From: Pirellula sp. | Lineage (GTDB): Bacteria > Planctomycetota > Planctomycetia > Pirellulales > PNKZ01 | NCBI GenBank assembly: GCA_013822735.1 | Contig: PNKZ01000032.1 | Coordinates: 1-49,658 of the forward strand | Direction: 5' to 3' | Length of the DNA: 49,658 bases | Shown here: in pieces, positions 1 to 9,411 of the stretch | Layout of the letters: each line of letters starts with the position of its first letter | How positions within the stretch are numbered: the stretch's first letter is position 1 | Translations under genes and position numbers: made by a program | Notes under the pieces: model-generated | What the model was told of the DNA's origin: nothing | What the model saw: only the letters and a program-made list of their open reading frames with translations | The model's database searches: none

Positions 1-15
1 GCGGCAGAGGTTTTG

Positions 16-2007
16 TCACCGCAAATACGGCCGAATGATCTCGTTCAAAATCGCATAGCCCGCGTCGTTATAGTGGAGCATGTCTTTCAGGTGCAGGCTC
101 GGTTGCGGTCGGCCGTCGGCGTCGAGCAGGCGGGCTTCCACGGCGACGAACTCCGCTTGCTGCGGATCGAGCTTGGCGATCTCCGCGGCGATCAGCTTGT
201 TCGCGGCCCGTTGGCTTTCGATTTGCGGCCAGCGCTTCACGCTCGGGGCGATGGCGAGGAACGTCAGCTTCGTTTGCGGCAGCTTCTCGCGCACCAGGCG
301 CGCGAACGTGACGAAGTCGCCGCAGACTTGCTCGGGCGTTTTGCCCGCATTGAGGTCGTTACCGCCGCAATACATCACAATCTGCCGCGGCCGGAGCGGC
401 GTCACGAGGCGATCGAAGTAGTACACCGAATCAATAATCTGCGAGCCGCCGAAGCCGTGGTTGACGACCGGCAGATCGGAAAACGCCGAGTCGGTCTTCC
501 ACATCCGAATCGTGCTGCTGCCGATGAACAGAATGCCCCCCGGCGGAGTCGCCGCGGCTTGATCGCGGGCTTCCAGTTTTGCGACGTCGGCTTCCCATCG
601 CACCGAAGCCGCGTACGACGGCGGTAGCAATCCCCGGACCCGGCCGATGATCGTGTCTTCCACCTCGGGCGCAAAGTGCTGCGGCTGATCGTAGTAATAC
701 ATCGAGCCGTCGACCTCATAACCGCCTTCGCCGAGCACGCGCTTCGAAGCGATGTAGCAAGGCGAGGCGTTGGCGTAGGCGTTGATCCAGAGTCGCTTCG
801 CGTCGAGCTCGCGTTTGAGGCGCAGTTGATAGTCGACGACCACCTCGCCCGGCAGGAAGACCATCGCCGGACCGTCGCCGAAGGTCCACGTTTGCGCGGA
901 GTAGGGGACCGTGGTCGGCAGCTGCTTGCCGGCGTCGAGCCGCTGCAACTGCACCTTGGCGTGATAAGCGATCGGCCCTTTCGTCGCTGCGCGCTCTTCA
1001 AACACTTTGCGCGACGGCAGCTCCGCCAGCGGCAGATCAAACTCTTCGCGCTTCGCCGCGACGGGGCCGGCGATCTGTGTCCAGGCTTTTTTATTCTTCA
1101 GCAGCTTGGCGACTTCGCGCGCAATCTCGTCGCCGTGCCCGCGCACGATCGTCAGATCGTCTTTGCGGGGCTCGGGATTCGCATCCGCGCCGCAGCCGAT
1201 GCTCACCAGCGCCGTGCAACCGGGATGTTCGCGTTCGAGCTGCTCTTGCACGCAGCCCGCCCAATCGCCGTGGAGCTTGTTGAAGCTGCCGCCGAGCGTC
1301 GTGCAATGGCAGGCGTAATTGATGAGCACGGCGCGGAGCTTGTCTCCCGACGGGTCGCGCACGACCAAAACCGGCAGCGTATGATCGACCACGCCGGTGG
1401 GCACGACGCCGAAGCCGCTCCAACGCCCGTCCTTGAGCAGGCGGCGATTCACGGCGAACTTCGCCGTGCCGAAGCCGTACGAGAGTTCGGCCGGCTCGAG
1501 CTTCCGCGCGGCCTCCAGTGCTAGGTCGCCGAGCAGCGTCGTAAGTTCCCGCTCGTATTTTTGCATGTGGGCCAAGTGATCGGCCGGCAGCAGGTCGGGC
1601 GAGAAGATCAGGCCGGCCACGCTCGGCAAGGCCGGAGCGCTGTGAGTGTGCGACGCGCAAATCGCGAGGTAGGCGCGCGGCAGGGCGATCTCTTTTTGAA
1701 GCCGCGCAGCGACCGCTTCGGTCATCGTGGCCGAAACGCCGAGCGTGTCGACCGTGACGAGCACCACGGGCGGGGCGTCGCCGTTGCGAATCGCCAAGGC
1801 CTTCGCGAACAGGGGTTGTTCGACTTCCGTCGCCTCGGCCGTGCGATTGCCGTAACCGCTCAAACGTACGGGATAGCTCGGCGTGATTTCCACTTTCGCG
1901 ATGCCGACGTGATAGCCCGTCGATTCGGCCGCGACGGAAGATCTCGCAACCAGGCCGCACAAAACCAAGGCGAGAACAAGCAAACGGGCGGAGAGAATTC
2001 GATGCAT
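16..2007 (-). CDS. Secreted neutral-ceramidase-like protein fused to a C-terminal SGNH/GDSL hydrolase
   Basis: About 663 residues. The start at 2007 (MHRILSARLL) gives a clean signal peptide; the longer open frame upstream is GC-rich read-through. Residues about 28-440 resemble the neutral/alkaline ceramidase family: VEITP near the N-terminus, CASHTHSAPAL, NYACHCTTLGG and GCGADANPEP carry the His/Asp-rich zinc-site blocks. Residues about 491-663 form an SGNH hydrolase: IGSS (nucleophile Ser near 497), CGGND (block III) and DMLHYND (catalytic Asp/His near 645). Exported hydrolysis of lipid amides or esters is likely, but the substrate is unknown; planctomycetes have many ceramidase-like proteins that need not act on ceramide. 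It is divergent from the CehA-like gene across a 259-bp spacer. Confidence 0.85.
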   Translation of the reverse strand: MHRILSARLLVLALVLCGLVARSSVAAESTGYHVGIAKVEITPSYPVRLSGYGNRTAEATEVEQPLFAKALAIRNGDAPPVVLVTVDTLGVSATMTEAVAARLQKEIALPRAYLAICASHTHSAPALPSVAGLIFSPDLLPADHLAHMQKYERELTTLLGDLALEAARKLEPAELSYGFGTAKFAVNRRLLKDGRWSGFGVVPTGVVDHTLPVLVVRDPSGDKLRAVLINYACHCTTLGGSFNKLHGDWAGCVQEQLEREHPGCTALVSIGCGADANPEPRKDDLTIVRGHGDEIAREVAKLLKNKKAWTQIAGPVAAKREEFDLPLAELPSRKVFEERAATKGPIAYHAKVQLQRLDAGKQLPTTVPYSAQTWTFGDGPAMVFLPGEVVVDYQLRLKRELDAKRLWINAYANASPCYIASKRVLGEGGYEVDGSMYYYDQPQHFAPEVEDTIIGRVRGLLPPSYAASVRWEADVAKLEARDQAAATPPGGILFIGSSTIRMWKTDSAFSDLPVVNHGFGGSQIIDSVYYFDRLVTPLRPRQIVMYCGGNDLNAGKTPEQVCGDFVTFARLVREKLPQTKLTFLAIAPSVKRWPQIESQRAANKLIAAEIAKLDPQQAEFVAVEARLLDADGRPQPSLHLKDMLHYNDAGYAILNEIIRPYLR

Positions 2008-2266
2008 GGCGGGGCTCGCAAGGCGGGGGCGGGGCAGAAGCGTGTGAGGCGGAGCGTCACAGTCTACCCCTGCCGTGTAACCGGAGCAAAAGTGTGCGTG
2101 TTGCTCGCTCCGTGAATGCGTAGCCACCGGCCGGCTTACGCCGACCGCTCGCCGCGCGTGCCGATTGAGACTAGCCGGCCCGAAAGATGTTTGACGCGGC
2201 CGGCCGGCCGGCCGAAGATTACGGTTGCACGACTCGCCTAGCCCCCCGCCTCGCAGAGACCCCGCC
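2008..2266. other. Divergent spacer with GC-palindromic run
   Basis: This spacer separates two divergently transcribed secreted-hydrolase genes and so should hold both promoters. The only obvious structure is a run of alternating CGGCCGG units around 2198-2213 and GC-rich self-complementary stretches around 2120-2180. I see no convincing -35/-10 pair. Confidence 0.4.
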
Positions 2267-4813
2267 ATGCCGCATCGCCCCCTTGGGCAGGCCCTCGCCT
2301 GCTGCTGCGCGCTCGCCTTCGTCGCCTCCGGTTTTCTCCAGGAAACTCGTAGCCTTTCGGCCGCCGAGTTGGCCGTGCTCACTCCCGCAACTTGGCAAGA
2401 ATTTGCCCCGGCGGGAAAAGAGGTCGACGCGATCTACGGCGACCTCGTGTTACGCAACGACCGGCTGGTGGCCGTCGTCGCGCAGCCGCTGCCGACCCGC
2501 AACGCGAACATGACGGTGAAAAACGTCGGCGGCTGCCTCATCGACTTCTCGGCCCGCGACAAACAGAACGACCAGCTCGGCGCGTTCTTCCCGCTGGGCA
2601 AGGCCGTGAACTGGCGCACCGTGCATACGACGCCGGAGTTTCCGAACCCGGAAGTGCGCACGTCGGCCAAGAGCGTGTCGGTGAAGTTCACGGCGGTGCT
2701 TAAAGAAAACGAGGTCTCGGCGGAGACGACTTATACGCTGGCCGACGACGCCGACTTTCTGCTCGTCGAAACGCGTCTGCTCAACACGAGCGAGAAGCTG
2801 CAAAAGGTGACCGCCAAGGACGAAACGCGCACCGACGGTACCGGCTACCTGAAAGGCTCGACCGGCAAGCTCACGTGGTTCTACGAACGGTGGTGGAACG
2901 CGGCCTACGGCATCGTCGACGCCGAGCACACCACGCAATATCCGGCCGGCGTGAAGGCCGTCGCCGATCTCGATCCCAAGCCGGGCGCCAACGAGTACGC
3001 CGTGCCGGTGGAGGGAAGTGTGGCGCTCACGCGCCGGCTCTACGTGGCCGACGATCTCCGCAAGCTGCAAGTGCTCGCCGCCGCGAAGAGCGGCGACTCC
3101 GCCGAGACGACCATTGCCGTGAAAGATTCGCTCAATAAGTCGGTAGCCGATGCGTTCGTGGAAGTGTCGGTCGACAAGAAGCTGGTGACCGCCGGTAAGA
3201 CCGACGCGCGCGGCATGATCACGTTGCCGCGCGCCGACGGCGGCGAACTGACGGTATCTTCTCCCGCGCACCAGGCGAAAACGCTCACGCTCGAGAAAGG
3301 TGCGCTGACCACGGTCGTCACGCTCCCCGCGGCCGGCACCGTCGGGGCGACGATCACCAATGCCGACGAAGGGCCGACGCCCTGCAAGGTGCAGTTCCGC
3401 GGCACGGGCGATACCAAAGACCCGTTCTTCTTCGATAAGTCCGGCGAGCACGCGGTCGGCAACCTCTACTACGCGCACGACGGTAAGTTCACGCTCGCCA
3501 TTCCGCCGGGCAATTACGATTGCACCGTGAGCTACGGCCCGGAGTACGACATCGTCGAGCAAAAACTCACGGTCGACTCCGGTTCGCAGGCGACGCTGAC
3601 TGCGAAGCTGGTGCGCTCGGTGCAAACGCCCGGCTTCGTCAGCGCCGATTTTCACAGCCATTCGAGTCCGTCGGGCGATAACGTCTCCAGCCAGTTCGGC
3701 CGCGTGCTCAATCTGCTGTGCGAGCACGTGGAATATGCGCCGTGCACGGAGCACAATCGCCTCTCGACCTACACGCCGCACTTGAAGCGGCTCGGGGTCG
3801 AGCATTTGCTCGGCACCTGCGTCGGCATGGAACTCACCAGCGCGCCGCTGCCGACCTCGCACTTCAACGCGTTTCCCCTGAAGCTCCACGAACATCACCA
3901 AGACGGCGGCGGACCGGTCGCCGACCCGAATCCGGAATTACAGGTCGCGCATCTGGCGATGTGGGACGACCGTTCGGCGAAGCTCATCCAGCAAAACCAC
4001 CCCGATATCGGCTGGCTCTTTTACGACAAAGACGGCGACGGCAAGCCCGACGCCGGCTTCTTCACCAACGCGCTGCCGCATATCGACGTCGTCGAGGTGC
4101 ACCCGCCGCACGAGATCTTCCGCGAGCCGCTCCTCGGCAAGGATAAGACCGAGAACAACACCATCTTCAATTGGCTGCAGTTGCTCAACCAAGGGCACCG
4201 CATCCCGGGCGTCGTCAACACCGACGCGCATTACAACATCCACGGCTCCGGCTGGCTCCGCATTTACTTCGAGAGCCCGACCGACGACCCGGCGAAGATC
4301 AAGACCGACGACGTCGTGCATGCCGCCGAGCACGGGCACATCGTGATGACGAACGGGCCGTATCTCGAAGTGCGAGCCACGACGAACGACGGCAAGCAGG
4401 AAACAAGCGACGGCCCTGGCGGCGACCTCGTGGCGGCCGATCGGAAAGTGAAATTGAAGATCCGCGTGCAATGCCCCAACTGGCTCGACGTCGACCGCGT
4501 GCAGGTGTTCGTCAACGGTCGACCGCTGCCGAAGCTGAACTTCACGCGGAAGGACAACCCCGACGCGTTCCAAGACGGGGTACTGAAGTTCGACCGCGAA
4601 CTCGATTTCGAACTCGAAGCGGACGCCCACATCATTGTGGCGACGATCGGCGACGCGCACGCGCTCGGCCATGTGATGGGCCCGGAACACGCGAAAGACA
4701 AACCGTGCGCGGTGTCGAACCCGATCTACATCGACCTCGACGGCAAAGGTTTCACGCCGAACAAAGACACGCTCGGCGCCCCGCTGCCGGTGAAAGCGAA
4801 GGGGTCGAAGTGA
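2267..4813 (+). CDS. CehA/McbA-family metallohydrolase (PHP-type), secreted
   Basis: 848 residues from the ATG at 2267, which gives the signal peptide MPHRPLGQALACCCALAFVA; the frame is open further upstream but carries no plausible export signal. The middle contains carboxypeptidase-regulatory-like beta segments (about 285-400). The PHP-like metal site begins with DFHSHSS (His near 461 and 463) and continues with CTEHNR, TDAHYN and, near the C-terminus, HIVMTNGPYLEV, all typical of CehA/McbA-type proteins. CehA itself is a carbaryl hydrolase, but most family members have no known substrate, so only 'metal-dependent hydrolase' is supported. Confidence 0.85.
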   Translation: MPHRPLGQALACCCALAFVASGFLQETRSLSAAELAVLTPATWQEFAPAGKEVDAIYGDLVLRNDRLVAVVAQPLPTRNANMTVKNVGGCLIDFSARDKQNDQLGAFFPLGKAVNWRTVHTTPEFPNPEVRTSAKSVSVKFTAVLKENEVSAETTYTLADDADFLLVETRLLNTSEKLQKVTAKDETRTDGTGYLKGSTGKLTWFYERWWNAAYGIVDAEHTTQYPAGVKAVADLDPKPGANEYAVPVEGSVALTRRLYVADDLRKLQVLAAAKSGDSAETTIAVKDSLNKSVADAFVEVSVDKKLVTAGKTDARGMITLPRADGGELTVSSPAHQAKTLTLEKGALTTVVTLPAAGTVGATITNADEGPTPCKVQFRGTGDTKDPFFFDKSGEHAVGNLYYAHDGKFTLAIPPGNYDCTVSYGPEYDIVEQKLTVDSGSQATLTAKLVRSVQTPGFVSADFHSHSSPSGDNVSSQFGRVLNLLCEHVEYAPCTEHNRLSTYTPHLKRLGVEHLLGTCVGMELTSAPLPTSHFNAFPLKLHEHHQDGGGPVADPNPELQVAHLAMWDDRSAKLIQQNHPDIGWLFYDKDGDGKPDAGFFTNALPHIDVVEVHPPHEIFREPLLGKDKTENNTIFNWLQLLNQGHRIPGVVNTDAHYNIHGSGWLRIYFESPTDDPAKIKTDDVVHAAEHGHIVMTNGPYLEVRATTNDGKQETSDGPGGDLVAADRKVKLKIRVQCPNWLDVDRVQVFVNGRPLPKLNFTRKDNPDAFQDGVLKFDRELDFELEADAHIIVATIGDAHALGHVMGPEHAKDKPCAVSNPIYIDLDGKGFTPNKDTLGAPLPVKAKGSK

Positions 4814-4820
4814 GGAAGGC

Positions 4821-4902
4821 AGAATGCTGAATGCGGAATGCAGAACAACTCCATGCCGACCCAAATTCCTGTTCAGCATTCAGCATTCGACATTCAGCAT
4901 TT
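4821..4902. repeat. Intergenic inverted repeat, GAATGCTGAATG/CATTCAGCATTC family
   Basis: Left arm 4822-4845 consists of GAATGCTGAATGC-type words; right arm 4871-4902 consists of CAGCATTC/CATTCAGCATT words that are their reverse complement. A second member lies at 25874-25964. It sits between two co-directional genes and could fold into a hairpin in RNA from either strand. This family gives spurious ORFs reading like IQHSAF in planctomycete genomes. Confidence 0.8.
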
Positions 4903-4961
4903 GAAAAACCCATAACTCTCCGCCCCCTGTCACCCCAAACGTCCCAGAAGAAAACGCTAAC

Positions 4962-4993
4962 AGTTGTTGCGAGCGAAATAGTTGTTGCAATAG
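4962..4993. promoter_or_regulatory. Direct repeat AGTTGTTGC upstream of the TPR-redoxin gene
   Basis: AGTTGTTGC occurs at 4962-4970 and 4980-4988, an 18-nt period. The second copy extends to GTTGTTGCAATAG (4981-4993), which matches 12 of 13 bases with GTTGTTGTAATAG at 20286-20298 upstream of the Fur-family gene. It could be a regulator site or part of the promoter. The similarity is weak enough to be chance. Confidence 0.25.
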
Positions 4994-5011
4994 AGAATCG
5001 TGCGAAAGCCA

Positions 5012-7555
5012 ATGTCTATGAAGATCTCGACGCAGATGATCGCCGCCGCTTTATGCGTGGTCGGCCTCGTTGTTCCCGCTCCGGCCGCCGCACCCTCCAG
5101 CAACACGGCTGCGGACGTTTCGTCGAAGGCGGTTTCCGCGTCGCCGACCGAAGTACAAGCCGGCGACGACGACGAAGCCACGCTCCGTGAAGGTCACTCC
5201 TACCACGGCGAGGCGTTCAACGAAGGGCCCCGGCAAGCCGCGTATTTGATGCCCGGCATGGGGAACGTTTCGTTTCCCGTAACCACGAAAAACGCCGAGG
5301 CGCAGAAGTTTTTCAACCAGGGCGTTGCGCAACTCCACGGCTTCTGGTACTTCGAAGCCGAGCGCTCGTTCCGCCAAGCCGCGGCGCTCGACCCCGACTG
5401 CGCGATGGCCTATTGGGGCATGTGCCAAGCGAATACGAACAACGCGAAGCGCGCCGAGAAATTCATCGCCGAAGCAGTGAAGCGCCGCGAACAGGCAAGC
5501 CCGCGCGAACGGCTCTGGATCGACGCTTGGGCCGCCTACCACAAGCCCGACCCGAAGCCGGAAGCAAAGGCTGAGCCCGCGGCGAAGACGGAACCCGCAG
5601 CGAAGCCCGACGCTGCTGCGAAGGCTGACGCGAAGACGGACACAAAGGCCGTGGCCAAGCCCGCTACGCCGCCGACACCTGCCGCAGCGAGCACCAAGCC
5701 CAACCCCACGCGCGACAAAGACCGGCGCCAAGCGCTCATCAAGGCCTTGGAGAACATCGTTCAAGAACATCCGGAAGATATCGAAGCCAAGGCCCACCTC
5801 GTGCTCTTCATCTGGCAGAGTCGCGGGCCGTTGCCGATCGTGAGCTATCAAGCGGTCGACGCGTTGATCGATCAGGTGCTTGAGAAGAACCCGATGCACC
5901 CGATCCATCATTACCGCATTCATCTGTGGGACGACCAGAAGGCGGTGCGAGCGCTCGGTTCGGCGGCGCTCGGCGGGCAGTCGACTCCCGGCATCGCCCA
6001 TATGTGGCACATGCCGGGCCACACGTTCTCGAAGCTGCAACGCTTCGACGATGCCGCGTGGCAGCAAGAAGCGGCCTCGCGCACCGATCACGCTTACATG
6101 ATGCGCGACCGCGTGCTGCCGGACCAAATTCACAACTACGCGCACAACCACGAATGGCTGATCCGCGACCTCAGCAACATCGGCCGCGTGCGCTACGGCG
6201 TCGAGCTCGCGAAGAATCTCATCGAGATGCCGCGCCATCCGAAGTACAACGTCCTCACGAAGAACGGCTCCGCGCAATACGGTCGGACCCGGCTCGTCGA
6301 ACTCCTGCAACGCTTCGAACTCTACGACGACCTACTCGCGCTCGTCGGCACGCCGTATTTGGAAATGCCCGAGCTGCCGCGCGACAAGGCCAAGCACCTC
6401 CGCGTGCTCGGCGTCGCAGCGCTGGAAGCGGGCAATTCCGAGGCCGGCCTGCGTTATCAGAAAGAGCTCGAAACGCTGCTCGCGAAGGAGCAAAAGGCCC
6501 AAAAAGAGGCCGGAGACAAAGCCGAAGCGGCCGCCAAGCAGAAGAAGGAGCCGAAAGAAAAAGTCGCCAAGGCCCGCAACGACGCGCTCAATCCGTTTCG
6601 CGCTCAGATCTCGCAACTCGAAGCCGCGCTGGCCGACGTCCGTGCTCGTAGTCTCGTCGCGGAGAAGAAGTACGCCGACGCGCTCGCGCAGCTCAAGAAG
6701 GCCGGCATCACCGGCGGCGAGTACCTCTCGCGCGTCACGCTCCTCTCCGGTAACCAAAAGGAAGCGGAACGCTTGGCCCGCGCCGTTTACGGCGCGAGCG
6801 CGAAGCAAGTCGTGCCGACGGCCAACCTCACGTACGTTCTCTGGAAGTGCGGCAAGCAAGCGGAAGCGGAGAAGACGTTCGCCGAGTTGCGCACGTTGGC
6901 CGGCGCGGCCGATCTCGACGTGCCCGTGTTCGAGCGGCTGCAGCCGTTGGCGGCGCAACTAAAATTTCCCGCCGATTGGCGCACGCCGCCGGCCACGCGT
7001 ACCGATGTCGGCGCGCGACCCGCGCTCGATACGCTCGGCCCGATCCGCTGGGAGCCGTCGCTCGCGCCGAGCTTCACCATCGTCGATGCCGACGGCGCAT
7101 CGCACGCGCTCGGCGAGTATCGAGGGCGCAATGTGATTTTTATATTTTATCTTGGTTTCGGTTGCTTGCACTGCGTCGATCAGCTGAAAGCAGTGCAACC
7201 GCTGACCGAAGAGTTCAAAAAAGCCGGCATCGAGATCGTCGCCGTGAGCACCGACAAGCCCGCCGATCTCAAATCAGCCTTGACCGCGCTCAAGCCGGCG
7301 GACCATTATGCGTTCACGATTTTGTCCGGCGGCGATCTTACTTCGTTCCAAGCGCTGCGTGCCTATGACGATTTCGAAGCGCAACCTCTGCATGCGACGG
7401 CGCTGGTCGACGCGGCAGGCCGGTTGCGCTGGATCGACATCGGTGCGGAGCCGTTTACCGATGTGAAGTTTTTGCTCGCTGAGAGCAAGCGGTTGTTGCA
7501 ACTGTCGCAAGCCGCACCCTCAAGCACGAACTCCGTGCAGGGACACGCTGAGTAA
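5012..7555 (+). CDS. Secreted TPR-repeat protein with C-terminal AhpC/TSA (redoxin) domain
   Basis: About 847 residues. Starts at ATG 5012 or 5018 (MKISTQMIAAALCVVGLVV) both give a signal peptide; a GTG at 5000 is less likely. The N-terminal half is helical TPR-like (FNQGVAQLHGFWYFEAERS; ALDPDCAMAYWG). It is interrupted by an Ala/Lys/Pro-rich linker near 185-230 and a Lys/Ala-rich helix near 490-525. The C-terminal domain (about 675-835) is a thioredoxin-fold redoxin with FGCLHC (Cys near 717 and 720), so a CxxC pair is present. An exported thiol-redox or peroxiredoxin role is inferred. The cyanophycinase-like gene follows after 16 nt, so the two are probably co-transcribed. Confidence 0.8.
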   Translation: MSMKISTQMIAAALCVVGLVVPAPAAAPSSNTAADVSSKAVSASPTEVQAGDDDEATLREGHSYHGEAFNEGPRQAAYLMPGMGNVSFPVTTKNAEAQKFFNQGVAQLHGFWYFEAERSFRQAAALDPDCAMAYWGMCQANTNNAKRAEKFIAEAVKRREQASPRERLWIDAWAAYHKPDPKPEAKAEPAAKTEPAAKPDAAAKADAKTDTKAVAKPATPPTPAAASTKPNPTRDKDRRQALIKALENIVQEHPEDIEAKAHLVLFIWQSRGPLPIVSYQAVDALIDQVLEKNPMHPIHHYRIHLWDDQKAVRALGSAALGGQSTPGIAHMWHMPGHTFSKLQRFDDAAWQQEAASRTDHAYMMRDRVLPDQIHNYAHNHEWLIRDLSNIGRVRYGVELAKNLIEMPRHPKYNVLTKNGSAQYGRTRLVELLQRFELYDDLLALVGTPYLEMPELPRDKAKHLRVLGVAALEAGNSEAGLRYQKELETLLAKEQKAQKEAGDKAEAAAKQKKEPKEKVAKARNDALNPFRAQISQLEAALADVRARSLVAEKKYADALAQLKKAGITGGEYLSRVTLLSGNQKEAERLARAVYGASAKQVVPTANLTYVLWKCGKQAEAEKTFAELRTLAGAADLDVPVFERLQPLAAQLKFPADWRTPPATRTDVGARPALDTLGPIRWEPSLAPSFTIVDADGASHALGEYRGRNVIFIFYLGFGCLHCVDQLKAVQPLTEEFKKAGIEIVAVSTDKPADLKSALTALKPADHYAFTILSGGDLTSFQALRAYDDFEAQPLHATALVDAAGRLRWIDIGAEPFTDVKFLLAESKRLLQLSQAAPSSTNSVQGHAE

Positions 7556-7571
7556 GGGAGGATTTCGACGT

Positions 7572-9305
7572 ATGAAACGTTCGACGACCGTGCCAAGGAT
7601 TCGGCATTTTGTTTGGTATGGGATTGGTCTCTATCTCATCGCCGTCGGTTCGCTTTCCATTTGGGGCGCTCCCGAGACCCGGGCCGCGAGCTTTTCACGG
7701 GAACCGACATCCCCGATCGGCGGCACCCTCTTCTTATGCGGCGGCGGCAAGCTCCCCGAAACGCTGTACGACGAATTCAGCAAACTCGCCGGCGGCGAAC
7801 AAGGGCGATTGGTCGTCATCACCACCGCCTCGGTGATGGCGGATACAGTGCAAGAACATCTGCTGCTCGACCGTTGGACGGCGCGCCGCTTTCGCTCGAT
7901 AACGCGTCTGCATACCCGCTCGCGCGACGTCGCCGCCGACCCCGCCTTCACCCGCGCCCTGCGTGAGGCGACCGCGGTGTGGATTACCGGCGGCGAGCAA
8001 CGTCGACTCCTGAACTCATACGCCGGCACGCCCGTGGCCGACGAGCTGCATCGCTTGCTGGCCCGCGGCGGCGTCATCGGCGGCACCTCGGCCGGCATGG
8101 CGCTGATCGGCGACGTGGCGATCGTCGAAGAATACATTACCTATCCGCGGCTCGATGCCGGCTTCGGCTTCGTCAACGGCGTGATTTTCGATCAGCACTT
8201 CTCCGAGCGGCGCCGCCAAGGGCGCTTGGCCAAGGCCGTCGCGCAGAACCCCGGCTTCGTCGGCATCGGGGTCGACGAGCGTACGGCCCTGCTCGTGCAA
8301 GGGCGCGAACTGAAAGTTCTCGGCGAAGGAAACGCGCACGTCGTCCTCGGCCCCTCGTCGACCCGTTCGACCACGACCATTCGCCTCCGCGAACATATGC
8401 GCGACGACCTCGTGGCGCTCTCCCGCGCTGCGCTCGCTCGGGCCGGCGAAGTCGGCCCGCCGCTCCGCGCCGCCACGCGCACCGCCGTAGCGCAAACAAA
8501 AACCACGCCGCCGCGCGTCGACAAAGGGTCGCTGCTCATCGTCGGCGGCGGTCGGATGACCGACGCGATTCAGAAGAAGTTCTTGGAACTCGCGGGCGGT
8601 CTGGAAGCGAATATCGTCGTCGTCCCCACGGCCGGCGACAAGCCGGAAGAAGCCGACGCCGAAACTTCTTGGCTCACGAAGGCAGGCGCGAAGAGCGTCA
8701 GCGTCGTGCACGCCCGTTCGCGCGACGAAGCGGAGTCGGAATCGCTGCTCGAAATCCTCCGCAAGGCCGACGGCATCTGGTTCGGCGGCGGCCGGCAATG
8801 GCGCTTCGTCGACGCTTACGAAGGAACGGCTTGCTACGAAGCGTTCCACGACGTCCTCAAGCGCGGCGGCGTCATCGGCGGCAGTTCCGCCGGGGCGACG
8901 ATTCAAGGCGAATACTTGGTCCGCGGCAGCCCGATGGGCAACACCATCATGATGGCCGAGGGGTATGAGCGCGGCTTCAACTTCCTCCCCGGCACCGCCA
9001 TCGACCAACACTTCACCCAGCGCCAACGGGCGCCCGACATGGTGCAACTCAAGAAGAGCTTCCCGCAATTGCTTGGCCTAGGAATCGACGAAGCGACCGC
9101 CGTCGTCGTTCGCGGGCAGGAGATGGAAGTGGTCGGCGACAACAAGGTTTCGGTCTATCCGCCGCGCCCGTTGCCTTCGCTTGAGAACGACTCATCGGAT
9201 ACCGACTTGCCGGACTTGTCCGAACCCCACGTTCTTGAATCGGGCGAAACGTACGACCTAGTCCGCTTCGTGCGCCGCCCGACAAGCGTGGCCGCTTCGC
9301 AATAG
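7572..9305 (+). CDS. Tandem cyanophycinase-like (peptidase S51) protein, two catalytic-type domains
   Basis: 577 residues with an N-terminal signal or anchor (about residues 10-35). Two homologous S51-type domains follow, about 45-270 and 315-545. Each has the nucleophile-elbow motif (VIGGTSAGMA, Ser near 173; VIGGSSAGAT, Ser near 438) and the downstream DQHF motif (DQHFSERRRQ; DQHFTQRQRA). Known cyanophycinases hydrolyse multi-L-arginyl-poly-aspartate exolytically and usually have one such domain per chain. Both copies here keep the serine. No cyanophycin synthetase is visible nearby, so scavenging of external polymer or another beta-Asp peptide substrate is possible. The gene follows the TPR-redoxin gene closely. 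Confidence 0.85.
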   Translation: MKRSTTVPRIRHFVWYGIGLYLIAVGSLSIWGAPETRAASFSREPTSPIGGTLFLCGGGKLPETLYDEFSKLAGGEQGRLVVITTASVMADTVQEHLLLDRWTARRFRSITRLHTRSRDVAADPAFTRALREATAVWITGGEQRRLLNSYAGTPVADELHRLLARGGVIGGTSAGMALIGDVAIVEEYITYPRLDAGFGFVNGVIFDQHFSERRRQGRLAKAVAQNPGFVGIGVDERTALLVQGRELKVLGEGNAHVVLGPSSTRSTTTIRLREHMRDDLVALSRAALARAGEVGPPLRAATRTAVAQTKTTPPRVDKGSLLIVGGGRMTDAIQKKFLELAGGLEANIVVVPTAGDKPEEADAETSWLTKAGAKSVSVVHARSRDEAESESLLEILRKADGIWFGGGRQWRFVDAYEGTACYEAFHDVLKRGGVIGGSSAGATIQGEYLVRGSPMGNTIMMAEGYERGFNFLPGTAIDQHFTQRQRAPDMVQLKKSFPQLLGLGIDEATAVVVRGQEMEVVGDNKVSVYPPRPLPSLENDSSDTDLPDLSEPHVLESGETYDLVRFVRRPTSVAASQ

Positions 9306-9309
9306 AAAA

Positions 9310-9391
9310 GCGAGCGGCAGGGTTTATCCCTGCCGTCTGGCCTGCGTCTGCATTGCGTTCCGGACGGCGGGGGGTAAACCCCGCCGCTCGC
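9310..9391. repeat. Inverted repeat between convergent genes (GCGAGCGGCrGGGTTTA family), possible bidirectional terminator
   Basis: Left arm 9310-9337 and right arm 9363-9391 are near-perfect reverse complements (about 28 bp, loop about 25 nt), lying between convergent stop codons at 9305 and 9412. A half copy of the same word occurs at 12638-12660, also at a convergent junction. The position suits a bidirectional terminator, but there is no T-tract, so this is inference. Confidence 0.7.
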
Positions 9392-9411
9392 CACAGACTT
9401 CTGTAAATCTC

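Noticed and set aside
2450-3901. 483-residue minus-strand open frame inside the CehA-like gene
   Set aside because: Antisense shadow of a GC-rich gene: rich in Arg/Ala/Gly with no motif, and the plus-strand frame has clear family motifs.
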